Assembly: GCF_042920265.1 (NCBI RefSeq)
Contig: NZ_JBDQZI010000018.1
Location: forward strand, 1-64,000
DNA: 64,000 nucleotides
Source of the DNA: Lysinibacillus_B sp042920265
GTDB lineage: Bacteria > Bacillota > Bacilli > Bacillales_A > Planococcaceae
Reading direction: 5' to 3'
Shown: positions 8,862-16,918 of the stretch, piece after piece
Numbering within the stretch: the stretch's first letter is position 1
Layout: every line of letters begins with the position of its first letter
The notes under the pieces: model-generated
The model's input: only the letters and a program-made list of their open reading frames with translations
Databases searched by the model: none
What the model was told of the DNA's origin: nothing
Program-made: the position numbers and the translations under genes

Positions 8862-9797
8862 TTATTTACCCCATCGAATTGTGACAGCGCCCCATGTTAA
8901 GCCACCGCCAAAACCGACAAGGACAACTATATCATCATCTTTTATTTTACCTTGTTCAAGCTCTTCTACTAATGATAACCCGATCGAAGCTGCTGATGTG
9001 TTCCCGTACTTATGCACCGTTTTTGACATTTTCTCTTCAGGTAAATTCAGTCGTTCACGAGCTGCTTCCATAATACGAATATTCGCTTGGTGTGGTATTA
9101 AGAAATCGCAATCTTCTTTCTGTAAACCAGCCTTTTCCAATACTTGAACAGCCGATTCGCCCATTTGGCGTACTGCAAATTTAAACACTTCACGCCCATT
9201 CATGCCAATATGATTTTCTTCATTTATATATAAATGCTTGCCACCTGAACCGTCTGCACCTAATTCAGATGCCAGAATACCGCGTCCTTCCGATACTTTT
9301 GATAGAACAGCAGCACACGCTCCATCCCCAAATAAAATAGCAGTATTACGGTCATTCCAGTCCGTTACTTTCGATAGCTTTTCAACACCTACTACTAATA
9401 TATATTCATAACTGTTATTTTCAAGGAATTGCTGTGCTGTTACAAGCCCATAAATAAACCCTGAACATGCCGCTGCAATATCCATCGCTGCGCATTGTAT
9501 TCCGAAATGCTCTGTTAATTGACATGCCACACTTGGAAAGGCTTGATCTGGCGAGACCGTTGCCACTACAATTAAGCCAATTTGTTCCGGCTTAATCCCT
9601 GCATTTTCAATCGCTTTTTGTGTTGCCTTAATCGCCATATGTGAAGTATTTTCATCATCTGCTGCAATATGTCTTTGTTCAATCCCCGTTCTAGAACGAA
9701 TCCATTCATCTGTCGTGTCTAACACACTTTCCAGATCATGATTTGTCAGTACCTTTTCAGGGACATATTTCCCCAATCCAATAATACCTACACCCAT
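8862..9797 (-). CDS. fabH: 3-oxoacyl-[acyl-carrier-protein] synthase III
   Basis: Initiates fatty-acid synthesis by condensing acyl-CoA with malonyl-ACP; in branched-chain producers it prefers branched primers (known for the family, not shown here). The 311 residues show the Cys-His-Asn triad: cysteine in AAACSGF (about 112), histidine in IPHQANIRI and asparagine in NTSAASIGL. The start is the ATG of MGVGIIGLG behind AAAAGGGGG; a longer frame (MSYNYD...) reads through the promoter and ribosome binding site and is rejected. Confidence 0.96.
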   Translation of the reverse strand: MGVGIIGLGKYVPEKVLTNHDLESVLDTTDEWIRSRTGIEQRHIAADDENTSHMAIKATQKAIENAGIKPEQIGLIVVATVSPDQAFPSVACQLTEHFGIQCAAMDIAAACSGFIYGLVTAQQFLENNSYEYILVVGVEKLSKVTDWNDRNTAILFGDGACAAVLSKVSEGRGILASELGADGSGGKHLYINEENHIGMNGREVFKFAVRQMGESAVQVLEKAGLQKEDCDFLIPHQANIRIMEAARERLNLPEEKMSKTVHKYGNTSAASIGLSLVEELEQGKIKDDDIVVLVGFGGGLTWGAVTIRWGK

Positions 9798-9815
9798 AAA
9801 ATATCCCCCTTTTAC

Positions 9816-9868
9816 ACTAACGTTTAGTAGTTGGTCATAATTATAGCTCATAAAAAAACATTATACAA
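9816..9868 (-). promoter_or_regulatory. fabHF promoter with a small palindrome
   Basis: On the minus strand, TTGTAT (9868-9863) and TATAAT (9845-9840) are spaced by 17 bases. Downstream, at 9816-9828, ACTAA and TTAGT arms surround three bases, where a repressor such as FapR would be expected to act. The palindrome does not match the B. subtilis FapR consensus well, so the operator reading is only a suggestion. Confidence 0.5.
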
Positions 9869-9901
9869 CGGAAAATTTTTCACAATGTTCAAGAAAAGTG
9901 T

Positions 9902-10040
9902 ATTCGCGCCCGCTTAGCTGCGACAAGCGCTGGAAGCAATCACCTAGCGTGCTTGCCACGCGTAGTGATTGGTGAAGCGACCTCGAGCAGCGTGCTCCTG
10001 CCGCTTACGCTTTCGTCGCAAAATAAATTTTGGCGCGAAT
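9902..10040. repeat. Palindromic intergenic repeat (module C)
   Basis: A 139-bp element bounded by perfect 9-bp inverted ends, ATTCGCGCC at 9902-9910 and GGCGCGAAT at 10032-10040. Inside, GCGACAAGCG faces CGCTTTCGTCGC, and a second stem is built from CAATCAC...TAGCGTG and CACGCGTA...TGATTG. Its right half, read in reverse, resembles the extra segment in MITE copy 1 (TTTGCGACGAAAGCGTA followed by CAGGAGCA). It lies in the divergent gap between fabH and yjzD. Confidence 0.6.
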
Positions 10041-10195
10041 GCCTAGACAAGCTTTAAACTAGAAAAAATTTATACTTTCTTATCGTTCAAGAAATGTTTT
10101 TAAAAGTTTGTTTTTCTTTTTTCACAACCTGTGTTATGATAGTTGAGGTATAAAACTAAATAAATATATAGAATAATGTTTATGAGGTGAATTTG

Positions 10196-10384
10196 ATGCA
10201 ATATATTATGACGTTTGTATGGTCATTCCTACTAATTTCTATGTTAAACTACGTAGTAAGTTCAGTATTAAACGTACCATTCGATTTCATGACTGGTGTA
10301 ATCGTTTCTGTAGCATTTGCAGTAATCGTGTTTATTGTTGCAGCTATTCTTCCAGGTAGCCCAGAACACGCTGAACATCATTAA
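10196..10384 (+). CDS. yjzD: YjzD-like membrane protein (DUF2929)
   Basis: A small membrane protein of about 62 residues that resembles B. subtilis YjzD in length and in the opening MQYIMTFVWSFLL. Two hydrophobic helices are visible (about 3-24 and 32-53), followed by a polar, histidine-rich tail (SPEHAEHH). The start chosen is the ATG at 10196, six bases after GAGGTG; an in-frame GTG at 10187 overlaps that site. It is divergent from fabH, as in related genomes. Function unknown. Confidence 0.8.
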   Translation: MQYIMTFVWSFLLISMLNYVVSSVLNVPFDFMTGVIVSVAFAVIVFIVAAILPGSPEHAEHH

Positions 10385-10390
10385 TTAGGA

Positions 10391-10417
10391 AGCGCTCCGT
10401 GTAGGGGCGTTTTTTTA
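10391..10417 (+). terminator. Terminator of yjzD
   Basis: An 8-bp stem with two wobbles (10391-10398 with 10404-10411), loop GTGTA, then a run of seven T. It begins six bases after the yjzD stop. Confidence 0.75.
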
Positions 10418-10520
10418 TGTTCAAGATACAGTACTTAGTTTGTTGACCGCATATACATCCATTTTGCCATTGTTAACTGAATCCCATTTATATTTTACAC
10501 TTATTATTTATTTTTACATA

Positions 10521-10548
10521 ATAAAAACAGGTGAATCGCCACCTGTTT
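10521..10548 (-). terminator. Terminator after the clpB gene cluster
   Basis: A perfect 9-bp stem (AAACAGGTG with CACCTGTTT, 10525-10548) followed on the minus strand by five T. It lies just after the small hypothetical gene. Confidence 0.8.
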
Positions 10549-10550
10549 CC

Positions 10551-10760
10551 TTATAGTTGTCGTTCCGCATCAGCCGTTGTTGTTGTAGGAATGATGTCTT
10601 TTTCAGCTTTCAAGCGATCATTCAATTCCTCTATAGGAATAGCATCTACCGTCTTCATATCTTCATGCATATCAAACAAACTAGGCTTCTCTGTATTCAC
10701 CATATCAGGATTATCGAATTTGTCACGCTTTGGCAAATTTCTCATTTCTTTTTTATCCAT
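10551..10760 (-). CDS. Small hydrophilic hypothetical protein
   Basis: A 69-residue charged protein beginning MDKKEMRNLPKRDKFDNP. It has no membrane segment, no cysteine and a run of four threonines near the C-terminus, so it looks flexible or disordered. The start is the ATG seven bases after AAAGGAGG; a longer frame starts inside clpB. It follows clpB by 47 bases and is closed by the terminator at 10521-10548, so it may be read from the CtsR-controlled clpB promoter. No family was recognised. Confidence 0.6.
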   Translation of the reverse strand: MDKKEMRNLPKRDKFDNPDMVNTEKPSLFDMHEDMKTVDAIPIEELNDRLKAEKDIIPTTTTADAERQL

Positions 10761-10807
10761 AAAAAAACCTCCTTTGTCTATAACATACCCAAAGGAGGCG
10801 AAAACCA

Positions 10808-12931
10808 TTAAAACTTCACGACAATTTCATCATTTTCTACTATTAAATAGAGTGTATCCCCTGGTGTCACTTCTCCGCGCAATAACTCTTTGGCGACCGC
10901 TGTTTCTAAATGACGTTGCACAAAACGTTTTAATGGACGTGCACCAAACTGCGGGTCGGCACCATGCGCTACTACAAACGCAATAACTGCCTCCTCGACG
11001 ACAAGCTTAATCTCTTGCTCAGCTACACGTTTCTCTAGCTGTGATACATACTTACGAACAATCGCACCAAAATGCTCATTTGACAGTGCATGGAATGTAA
11101 TAATATCATCGACTCGGTTTAAAAGTTCCGGCTTAAAATGCTGGCGAAGCGCCATCATAATTAAATCTTCCGCACCTTCTTCCGTTGCATTTAACAAATG
11201 CTGTGACCCAATATTTGATGTCATAATGACCACCGTATTAGAGAAATTCACATTGCAACCTTGCGAATCTGTAATGCGGCCATCATCTAAAATTTGCAGT
11301 AAAATATTCGCTACATCAGGATGCGCTTTTTCAATTTCATCCAGTAGCACAACCGAATACGGATTACGTCGAACGGCCTCCGTTAATTGCCCACCTTCTT
11401 CATAGCCAATATAACCAGGAGGTGCCCCAACAAGACGCGATACACTATGCTTCTCCATATACTCACTCATATCAATACGGATGAAATGATCCTCTGAGTC
11501 AAATAGTTGGGCAGCAAGCGCTTTTGCTAATTCTGTTTTCCCGACACCTGTTGGTCCTAAAAATAAGAAGGAGCCAATCGGTTTTGTAGGGTCTTTAATG
11601 CCTGAACGTGCACGCCATACTGCTTCAGTTACTAATGTCACGGCATTATCTTGACCGACAACTCGCTCATGTAACGTTTCTTTTAAGCGAAGTAGCTTCT
11701 CACGCTCTCCCTCTACTAGTTTTGTGACCGGAATTCCTGTCCAACGTGAAACAATGGATGCGATTTCTTCGGCTGTTACTTCTTCGCGTAAAATCCGTTT
11801 ATCGGCTGTTGTCACAAGCTCTGTCTCAAGCGTGGCAATTTCCTTTTCTAGTGAAGGAATTTTGCTGTATTGTAATTCTGCTGCTTTATTATAATCACCG
11901 CGTGTTTGGGCATCTTCCGAATCACGGCGATATTTATCGAGTTGCTCACGCTTTTTCTGAATCGTTTGCAGACCGTTTTTCTCAAGCTCCCACTGCTGAC
12001 GCATATGTTCAGTAGAAGTACGCAATTTCACAATTTCCTCTTGCAAAGTGGCTAAGCGCTTTTTACTCGCTTCATCCTTTTCTTTGCGAAGGGCTTGCTC
12101 TTCAATTTCTAACTGCATTAAGCGGCGTGTCACCATGTCTAACTCTTGCGGCATAGAATCAATTTCTGTCCGAATCATCGCACAAGCCTCATCGATTAAG
12201 TCAATCGCTTTATCTGGTAAGAAACGTTCTGTAATATAACGATTAGATAGTTCAGCTGCTGCAATAATCGCACGGTCATGAATGCGGACGCCATGGTGCA
12301 GCTCAAAACGCTCTTTTAGCCCACGTAAAATCGACACCGTATCTTCTATAGAAGGCTCTCGCACCATCACTTGTTGGAATCGACGCTCAAGCGCTGGATC
12401 TTTCTCAATATACATACGATACTCATCCAGTGTTGTTGCACCGATACAGTGTAATTCACCACGTGCAAGCATCGGCTTTAACATATTCCCCGCATCCATT
12501 GCACCGTCTGTTTTCCCTGCGCCTACAATCGTGTGAATTTCATCGATAAATAAAATAATACGCCCTTCCGATTCTTTTACTTGCTTCAGCACACCTTTTA
12601 AACGTTCCTCAAACTGACCTCGGTAACTGGCACCAGCAATTAAAGCGCTCATATCCAGCTCATATAATAAGCAATCTTTTAATCCTTCTGGTACATCTTT
12701 TCTCACGATACGTTGCGCTAACCCTTCTACAATGGCTGTTTTCCCAACACCTGGTTCACCGATTAACACAGGGTTATTTTTCGTTTTCCGTGTCAAAATA
12801 CGAATAACATTGCGGATTTCTTCATCACGACCAATCACAGGATCCATCTTCCCGTTCTTTACTTCCTCAATTAAATTACGTCCAAACTGCTCTAGCGGTG
12901 GACGATTATCTTGTGTTTGTGTAAATTGCAT
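10808..12931 (-). CDS. clpB: ClpB-type disaggregase lacking the N-terminal domain
   Basis: Hsp100 AAA+ unfoldase that with DnaK would rescue aggregated proteins. The 707 residues hold AAA-1 (Walker A GEPGVGKT at 58-65, Walker B LFIDEIH), a ClpB-length coiled-coil middle domain (about 220-350), and AAA-2 (GPTGVGKT, VVLLDEIEKAHPD) with the C-terminal D2-small domain. No IGF/IGL ClpP-binding loop is evident. Full-length ClpB has about 150 more residues before AAA-1; here the protein starts MQFTQTQDNRPPLEQFGRNL, seven bases after GGAGGG, and the upstream DNA is a promoter rather than a lost N domain. Regulation: a CtsR operator directly upstream. Confidence 0.93.
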   Translation of the reverse strand: MQFTQTQDNRPPLEQFGRNLIEEVKNGKMDPVIGRDEEIRNVIRILTRKTKNNPVLIGEPGVGKTAIVEGLAQRIVRKDVPEGLKDCLLYELDMSALIAGASYRGQFEERLKGVLKQVKESEGRIILFIDEIHTIVGAGKTDGAMDAGNMLKPMLARGELHCIGATTLDEYRMYIEKDPALERRFQQVMVREPSIEDTVSILRGLKERFELHHGVRIHDRAIIAAAELSNRYITERFLPDKAIDLIDEACAMIRTEIDSMPQELDMVTRRLMQLEIEEQALRKEKDEASKKRLATLQEEIVKLRTSTEHMRQQWELEKNGLQTIQKKREQLDKYRRDSEDAQTRGDYNKAAELQYSKIPSLEKEIATLETELVTTADKRILREEVTAEEIASIVSRWTGIPVTKLVEGEREKLLRLKETLHERVVGQDNAVTLVTEAVWRARSGIKDPTKPIGSFLFLGPTGVGKTELAKALAAQLFDSEDHFIRIDMSEYMEKHSVSRLVGAPPGYIGYEEGGQLTEAVRRNPYSVVLLDEIEKAHPDVANILLQILDDGRITDSQGCNVNFSNTVVIMTSNIGSQHLLNATEEGAEDLIMMALRQHFKPELLNRVDDIITFHALSNEHFGAIVRKYVSQLEKRVAEQEIKLVVEEAVIAFVVAHGADPQFGARPLKRFVQRHLETAVAKELLRGEVTPGDTLYLIVENDEIVVKF

Positions 12932-12950
12932 GTTCATCCCTCCAAAAAAG

Positions 12951-12967
12951 TTTGACCATTTTTGACT
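12951..12967 (-). promoter_or_regulatory. CtsR operator of clpB
   Basis: On the minus strand AGTCAAA AAT GGTCAAA is an exact tandem heptad with three-base spacing, matching the known CtsR box (RGTCAAANANRGTCAAA). It lies between the -10 box and the ribosome binding site, about 20 bases before the start codon. Confidence 0.9.
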
Positions 12968-12973
12968 AATTTG

Positions 12974-13002
12974 ATTATAAAACGATTTTCTATAAAAAGC
13001 AA
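12974..13002 (-). promoter_or_regulatory. clpB promoter
   Basis: A sigma-A-like pair on the minus strand, TTGCTT (13002-12997) and TATAAT (12979-12974), with 17-base spacing. Transcription would begin at or just before the CtsR box, allowing repression by steric block. Confidence 0.75.
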
Positions 13003-13132
13003 AATAATCCTTCACAAAAAATTTACTCTTATTCCCAATTAACATATGTTATCATTTTATATATAGTGAAATCTAAGTGAAATTTGGTTGAACTATTGGT
13101 GAAATCTTAAGTTGTTATCTTAAGAAAAGGAT

Positions 13133-13837
13133 GTGATTGTTATCGTTGCTCTAAACAGTATGCCGATGAAAATCTATGATTTATTTGAAATGCACGGTTT
13201 GGCTATTAAAGTGGATAAAGGAAATTATATTTTCCGTGAAGATGAACGGGCTGAAAATATCTTTTTCGTGCGCAGTGGCGCAATCCAAATCAGTAAAGAA
13301 ACCGAAAGCGGCAAGGAACTGACCATTCGCATTTGTGGGACAGATGCTATCATCGGTGAAAATTCGATATTTTGCAAAACACGTTATCACGCAACAACTG
13401 CAAAAGCACTTGAAACAACGCATTTACTTGCACTTCACACAGATACTTTTGAATTTTTACTATCTGAAAACCCACCTCTATTGATGGAGTATTTAAAATG
13501 GCTACAAGTTGAAAATTTAAAACATCAAAGTCGTCTACGTGATTTAATGCTAAACGGAAAAAAAGGCGCACTGTTCTCAACACTCATCAGACTCGCCAAT
13601 ACGTACGGTGAATTCCGTTCGAACAACGACGTATTGATTAACTTCCCGTTAACCAATACAGAAATTGCGAACCTTTGTGCAACAAGCCGCGAAATGATTA
13701 ACCGTATGCTCAATGATTTAAAAAACCAGAACATCATCACGTTGAATAAAAGCTATATTACGATACATGATTTACAGTTTTTAAAAGATAGCATCGCGTG
13801 TGAAAACTGTCCGTTAAACATTTGTCGTATTGACTAA
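13133..13837 (+). CDS. fnr: Fnr-type anaerobic regulator (Crp/Fnr family)
   Basis: Oxygen-sensing activator of nitrate respiration and fermentation genes. The 234 residues show a cyclic-nucleotide-type beta-roll (about 20-130), a dimerisation helix and a C-terminal winged helix (NTEIANLCATSREMINRML). The C-terminus has CENCPLNIC, the CxxCx4C pattern that ligates the [4Fe-4S] cluster in Bacillus Fnr, unlike the N-terminal cysteines of E. coli FNR. The start is uncertain: GTG at 13133 is only two bases from AAAGG, and the internal ATG at 13160 has no clear site. Divergent from clpB; an inverted repeat TCTTAAG...CTTAAGA (about 13106-13127) precedes it. Confidence 0.9.
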   Translation: MIVIVALNSMPMKIYDLFEMHGLAIKVDKGNYIFREDERAENIFFVRSGAIQISKETESGKELTIRICGTDAIIGENSIFCKTRYHATTAKALETTHLLALHTDTFEFLLSENPPLLMEYLKWLQVENLKHQSRLRDLMLNGKKGALFSTLIRLANTYGEFRSNNDVLINFPLTNTEIANLCATSREMINRMLNDLKNQNIITLNKSYITIHDLQFLKDSIACENCPLNICRID

Positions 13838-13921
13838 CAGGACTTTCAGAGTGTCGACAAATCAATTTTATTAAACATTATACACTGAGATTAAACTATG
13901 TTTACTAACACTGAGTGATAA

Positions 13922-14423
13922 ACTCGTAATGAGCAAAAATACATTCTAAAAATACCATTAGGGTAATAAAAGATATTAAGCTAAAGTGGTATCGTAGCCT
14001 CCGCGCTTTGCCACAGCCTACACAGGAGCTAAAACAGGCGGGGCCTGTTTGGATCTCCTGTGTAGGCTCCTGTGGCTATGGCGCGCTACGGCAAAAAGTG
14101 AATACTTCTCGATATACTAGAAAAACAGTTCTCTTCTCTAAAAGAAATCAATTTCTTTGTATGTGCAAGTATAATTGCACAGTCTCTACTGTAATGAATG
14201 TGAATCTTTCATTATTTTTAAGCAACCGATTTTTTATGAAACACTAGTTGCTTGTAGCGGAGGCACGAGACTCCTACGGGAAAAGCGAGACAATCAAGAC
14301 CCCGCAGGAGCGAAGGTTGAGCGACGAGGAGGCTTGATCTCGCCCGTGGAAAGCGAGTGCCGGAGCGGAAAGCAACGGTTACTCAAATGAGAATATATGT
14401 TTAGGTATTTACTCATTATGATT
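13922..14423 (-). mobile_element. MITE-like element, copy 2 (inverted)
   Basis: A 502-bp copy of the element at 4621-5143, in opposite orientation. Left tip ACTCGTAATGAGCAAA and right tip (reverse complement) AATCATAATGAGTAAA form the terminal inverted repeat. Module B (about 13997-14094) is a clean hairpin with central arms AAACAGGC and GCCTGTTT. Module A is at 14247-14376. Neither ends nor interior encode a transposase. The two copies bracket about 8.8 kb from spx to fnr. Confidence 0.7.
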
Positions 14424-14434
14424 TATAAAGTAAC

Positions 14435-14480
14435 AATAAAAAACAATAGACAAAGTCGAAAAAATTGACTTTGTCTATTG
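14435..14480. terminator. Terminator of the acyltransferase gene (duplicated hairpin)
   Basis: A perfect 14-bp stem, CAATAGACAAAGTC with GACTTTGTCTATTG (14444-14457 and 14467-14480), has an A-run on the left, giving a T-run on the minus strand. The same 46-bp sequence recurs at 15590-15635 with one difference. Confidence 0.8.
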
Positions 14481-14510
14481 CAAGTTTATATCAAAAATGA
14501 GTACTGATAA

Positions 14511-15146
14511 TTATTGAGCGTATGTCTCTAAAAATCGGTGTAAGTTATTCAATTCCTCAAAGCGTTCTTCTAACTGTTCTCTTGACCAATCCCACCAGGC
14601 AATTTGCTGAAGTTTCTCAGCAATCTCTTTTGGAAAACGATCTTTAATCTTTTTAGCTGGAACACCACCTACAATGGTATACGGTTCAACGTCTTTTGTT
14701 ACAACCGCACCTGAAGCAATCACTGCTCCATCTCCGATTGTGACATCTTTCATAATAATAGCACCATGGCCAATCCAAACATCATGACCAATTTTCACTC
14801 GATGAGAACGGCGCCATTGGAAAACTTCTTGATCATCCGTTTTGGCAAAATCATACGACACGCGTCGATATGTCATATGATGTTGTGTGACTCGATCCAT
14901 TGGATGATTTACAGGATTGATACAAACATGTGATGCAATGGAACAAAATTTACCGATTTCTGTATAATTAATCGTGACATTTTCCATCGTATATGTATAA
15001 TCCCCAATATACGACTCCACGATTTCATTGAATGCGCCAACCGACGTATATACACCTGCCGTACTATTGGCTACTTGAGCTGTTTCATGTACGGATGGCT
15101 CATCTGAAAGCATTATTTCACTTTTGACTTGGTGTAATTTCTTCAC
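14511..15146 (-). CDS. Hexapeptide-repeat acyltransferase
   Basis: Left-handed beta-helix transferase of the xenobiotic/phosphonate-type acetyltransferase group. Imperfect hexapeptide repeats run through residues 20-180 (IGDYTY, IGKFCS, IGHDVW, IGDGAV), with the usual VGGVPAKKI near the end. The histidine in CINPVNHPMDR is in the place of the catalytic histidine of CatB-like enzymes. At 211 residues it fits this group, but the acceptor cannot be told from sequence. The start is GTG nine bases after GAGG. It sits alone, each side carrying the same terminator hairpin, which suggests it arrived or was copied as a unit. Confidence 0.75.
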   Translation of the reverse strand: MKKLHQVKSEIMLSDEPSVHETAQVANSTAGVYTSVGAFNEIVESYIGDYTYTMENVTINYTEIGKFCSIASHVCINPVNHPMDRVTQHHMTYRRVSYDFAKTDDQEVFQWRRSHRVKIGHDVWIGHGAIIMKDVTIGDGAVIASGAVVTKDVEPYTIVGGVPAKKIKDRFPKEIAEKLQQIAWWDWSREQLEERFEELNNLHRFLETYAQ

Positions 15147-15589
15147 TTTTTCATGCCTCTTTCTTTGCTAATTTAATTTTGACCGAATGCAGCGATGTTT
15201 TGCTCGGATATCATAGCTTTTTGACCGCGGGCTTTTGCTCGGATACGGTAACGTAATGTATCCGCGACAAGTCCATCTAAAATAGAAATTTCTATACTCA
15301 GAGTGATGATAATTTTTTTACAACTCCTCTTGCATTGTTTCATCCAAGGTTTGCAATAGAAAGCATGTTCACCGCTGCTTTTAAAACTCGATTGATTACT
15401 TCTGTACTTTCACCTATCGCTATGTACCACTATCATTTCTAGCTTAACTTGGTGCCAAGTGTACATGGTAAATATCATATAAAAAACTTGTAAATCATTT
15501 GTAAATTTGACTAACAAGATAACCAAACCTTCTAATCATGGGGCGGAATCCGACAATACAACCCTTTTTGTCTCCTTCTCTAAAACGAA
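15147..15589. other. Intergenic, 21-bp repeats and no gene
   Basis: The left part (15178-15265) holds 21-bp-spaced repeats, listed separately. The remainder, between about 15265 and 15589, is AT-rich and without a supported gene or clear hairpin; it should contain the acyltransferase promoter. Confidence 0.4.
15178..15262 (+). repeat. 21-bp-period degenerate repeat, locus 1
   Basis: TTTTG-led units begin with G at 15181, 15202 and 15223 (exact 21-base spacing) and a shortened one at 15237. The core is TTTTGMYCGGATA, for example TTTTGCTCGGATA twice. A small stem GGATAC...GTATCC closes the array. Confidence 0.6.
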
Positions 15590-15635
15590 AATAAAAAACA
15601 ATAGACAAAGTCGAAAAAATCGACTTTGTCTATTG
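15590..15635. terminator. Terminator of the DUF59 gene (duplicated hairpin)
   Basis: The same hairpin as at 14435-14480 with one base changed in the loop. It lies 31 bases after the stop of the minus-strand DUF59 gene and has a T-run on that strand. Confidence 0.8.
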
Positions 15636-15666
15636 TCTGAATTCCACCATAGTGGATTTTTGAGTT

Positions 15667-15981
15667 TTAACGAACGCCTAAAGCCATCTTCGCGTAACGC
15701 GACATCATATCTTTAGACCAGGCTGGTTGCCATACGATATTTACTTCTGTTTCTTTTACTTCTGGTAACTCACTTAAAGCCGTTTTTACTTGGTCAACAA
15801 TAACTGGACCTAATGGACAGCCCATTGATGTCAGTGTCATCGTTACAATAGCTACGCCTTCTTCACTTAAATCTACATCATATACTAAACCTAAGTTGAC
15901 AATATCAATTCCTAACTCAGGGTCGATTACATTTTCTAAAGCACCTAACATGCTATCTTTCATATCTTGATCGATTGCCAT
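15667..15981 (-). CDS. yitW: DUF59 (MIP18-type) iron-sulfur assembly protein
   Basis: A 104-residue protein of the MIP18/PaaD-like family, implicated in maturation of iron-sulfur proteins. The hallmark DPELGIDIVNLGLVYDV is at residues 20-36 and the conserved cysteine in TSMGCPLGP is near residue 54. It resembles B. subtilis YitW, which likewise neighbours the YitV esterase. The start is ATG with AAAGGAAG about ten bases upstream. It lies 56 bases after yitV, so the two are probably co-transcribed, ending at the hairpin 15590-15635. Confidence 0.88.
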   Translation of the reverse strand: MAIDQDMKDSMLGALENVIDPELGIDIVNLGLVYDVDLSEEGVAIVTMTLTSMGCPLGPVIVDQVKTALSELPEVKETEVNIVWQPAWSKDMMSRYAKMALGVR

Positions 15982-16037
15982 TGCTTGTATCTTCCTTTCA
16001 CATTAGAGTGTATTGTAATCATATCAAAAGTTGCGAT

Positions 16038-16790
16038 TTATGCCAAATGTTGTGCTAGCCATTCTGTTACAGCTAATACACCTGCTCGAGATACAGCATG
16101 CCCTGCTTTTTCGTCTACTATGTACCGAACCTTTTGTGCTCTTCCTTGCTCCACAAGTGTCTCATAAAATGGATACGTCATTTGAAACGGGACAACCGAA
16201 TCCTTTTGACCGTGCCAAAAAACAACCGGAATACGCTCAAAAATAGCACGATTCGTTGTCACATTATACTCCTGTAACGCTTCTAACATAGCCTGTTGTT
16301 GCGCTGCCGTCATTGGCACATCTATTCCTTGCTCCTCTAGTTGTTTTATTTGGAACTGCGCCATTTCGGTATAACTAACAGCCCCCATCAACACACCTGC
16401 TGCATCAATCCAGTCATATTTTTTTAAGCAGCCTGTTGTCGTAATGCCGCCCATTGATGTACCGATCACACCGATTTTGCCATTAAAACCATACGCTTGT
16501 AGCGCCTCGTAAATTTCTTGTACTTCCTTCACATAGTTTAGAACAATTCGCCAAAAAGCAGCATTCATTTGTACTTCAGATACATTTTCAGCGCGCTCTC
16601 CGTGCAAAGGTGCATCGGGCAATATGACGCGAATACCTTTCTCTACTAAATGATATGCATAATGCAGATTATGCTCTTTCGCACTCATAAAACCATGCAA
16701 AAAAAGTATAACAGGCGCATCCTGTTTTATTTCTTCATTATATACATGTAATAGCGGGATATTGTTCCACACTTCTCTTTGCACAAACAA
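16038..16790 (-). CDS. yitV: Alpha/beta-hydrolase, YitV-like esterase
   Basis: Alpha/beta-hydrolase of about 250 residues resembling B. subtilis YitV. The oxyanion region is LFLHGFMSAKEHNLHYAYHL, the nucleophile elbow GTSMGG lies near residue 117, the acid is likely in WHGQKDSVVPF, and the histidine in AGHAVSR. The start chosen is TTG at 16790, eight bases after GAGGAG, aligning with YitV; an in-frame GTG at 16799 sits too close to that site. It is divergent from yitU and precedes yitW. Natural substrate unknown. Confidence 0.85.
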   Translation of the reverse strand: MFVQREVWNNIPLLHVYNEEIKQDAPVILFLHGFMSAKEHNLHYAYHLVEKGIRVILPDAPLHGERAENVSEVQMNAAFWRIVLNYVKEVQEIYEALQAYGFNGKIGVIGTSMGGITTTGCLKKYDWIDAAGVLMGAVSYTEMAQFQIKQLEEQGIDVPMTAAQQQAMLEALQEYNVTTNRAIFERIPVVFWHGQKDSVVPFQMTYPFYETLVEQGRAQKVRYIVDEKAGHAVSRAGVLAVTEWLAQHLA

Positions 16791-16918
16791 TAAATTCACT
16801 CCTCAACGAACTTTATATGACAAGGGTATCAAAATTGTAGTCAAAATGGGTACAATATTTTGACGAGGGAAAAGAAAAGACGATAAAATTGAACGAACGT
16901 AGAAAGGAGTTTTCCTAC

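Noticed and set aside
10531..10986. 151-residue plus-strand frame near the clpB end
   Set aside because: It is antisense to the small hypothetical gene and clpB, with serine- and phenylalanine-rich shadow composition.
4621..14423. The two inverted copies as ends of one composite transposon
   Set aside because: The enclosed genes are housekeeping genes in near-ancestral order and no transposase is present, so independent insertions are the simpler reading.
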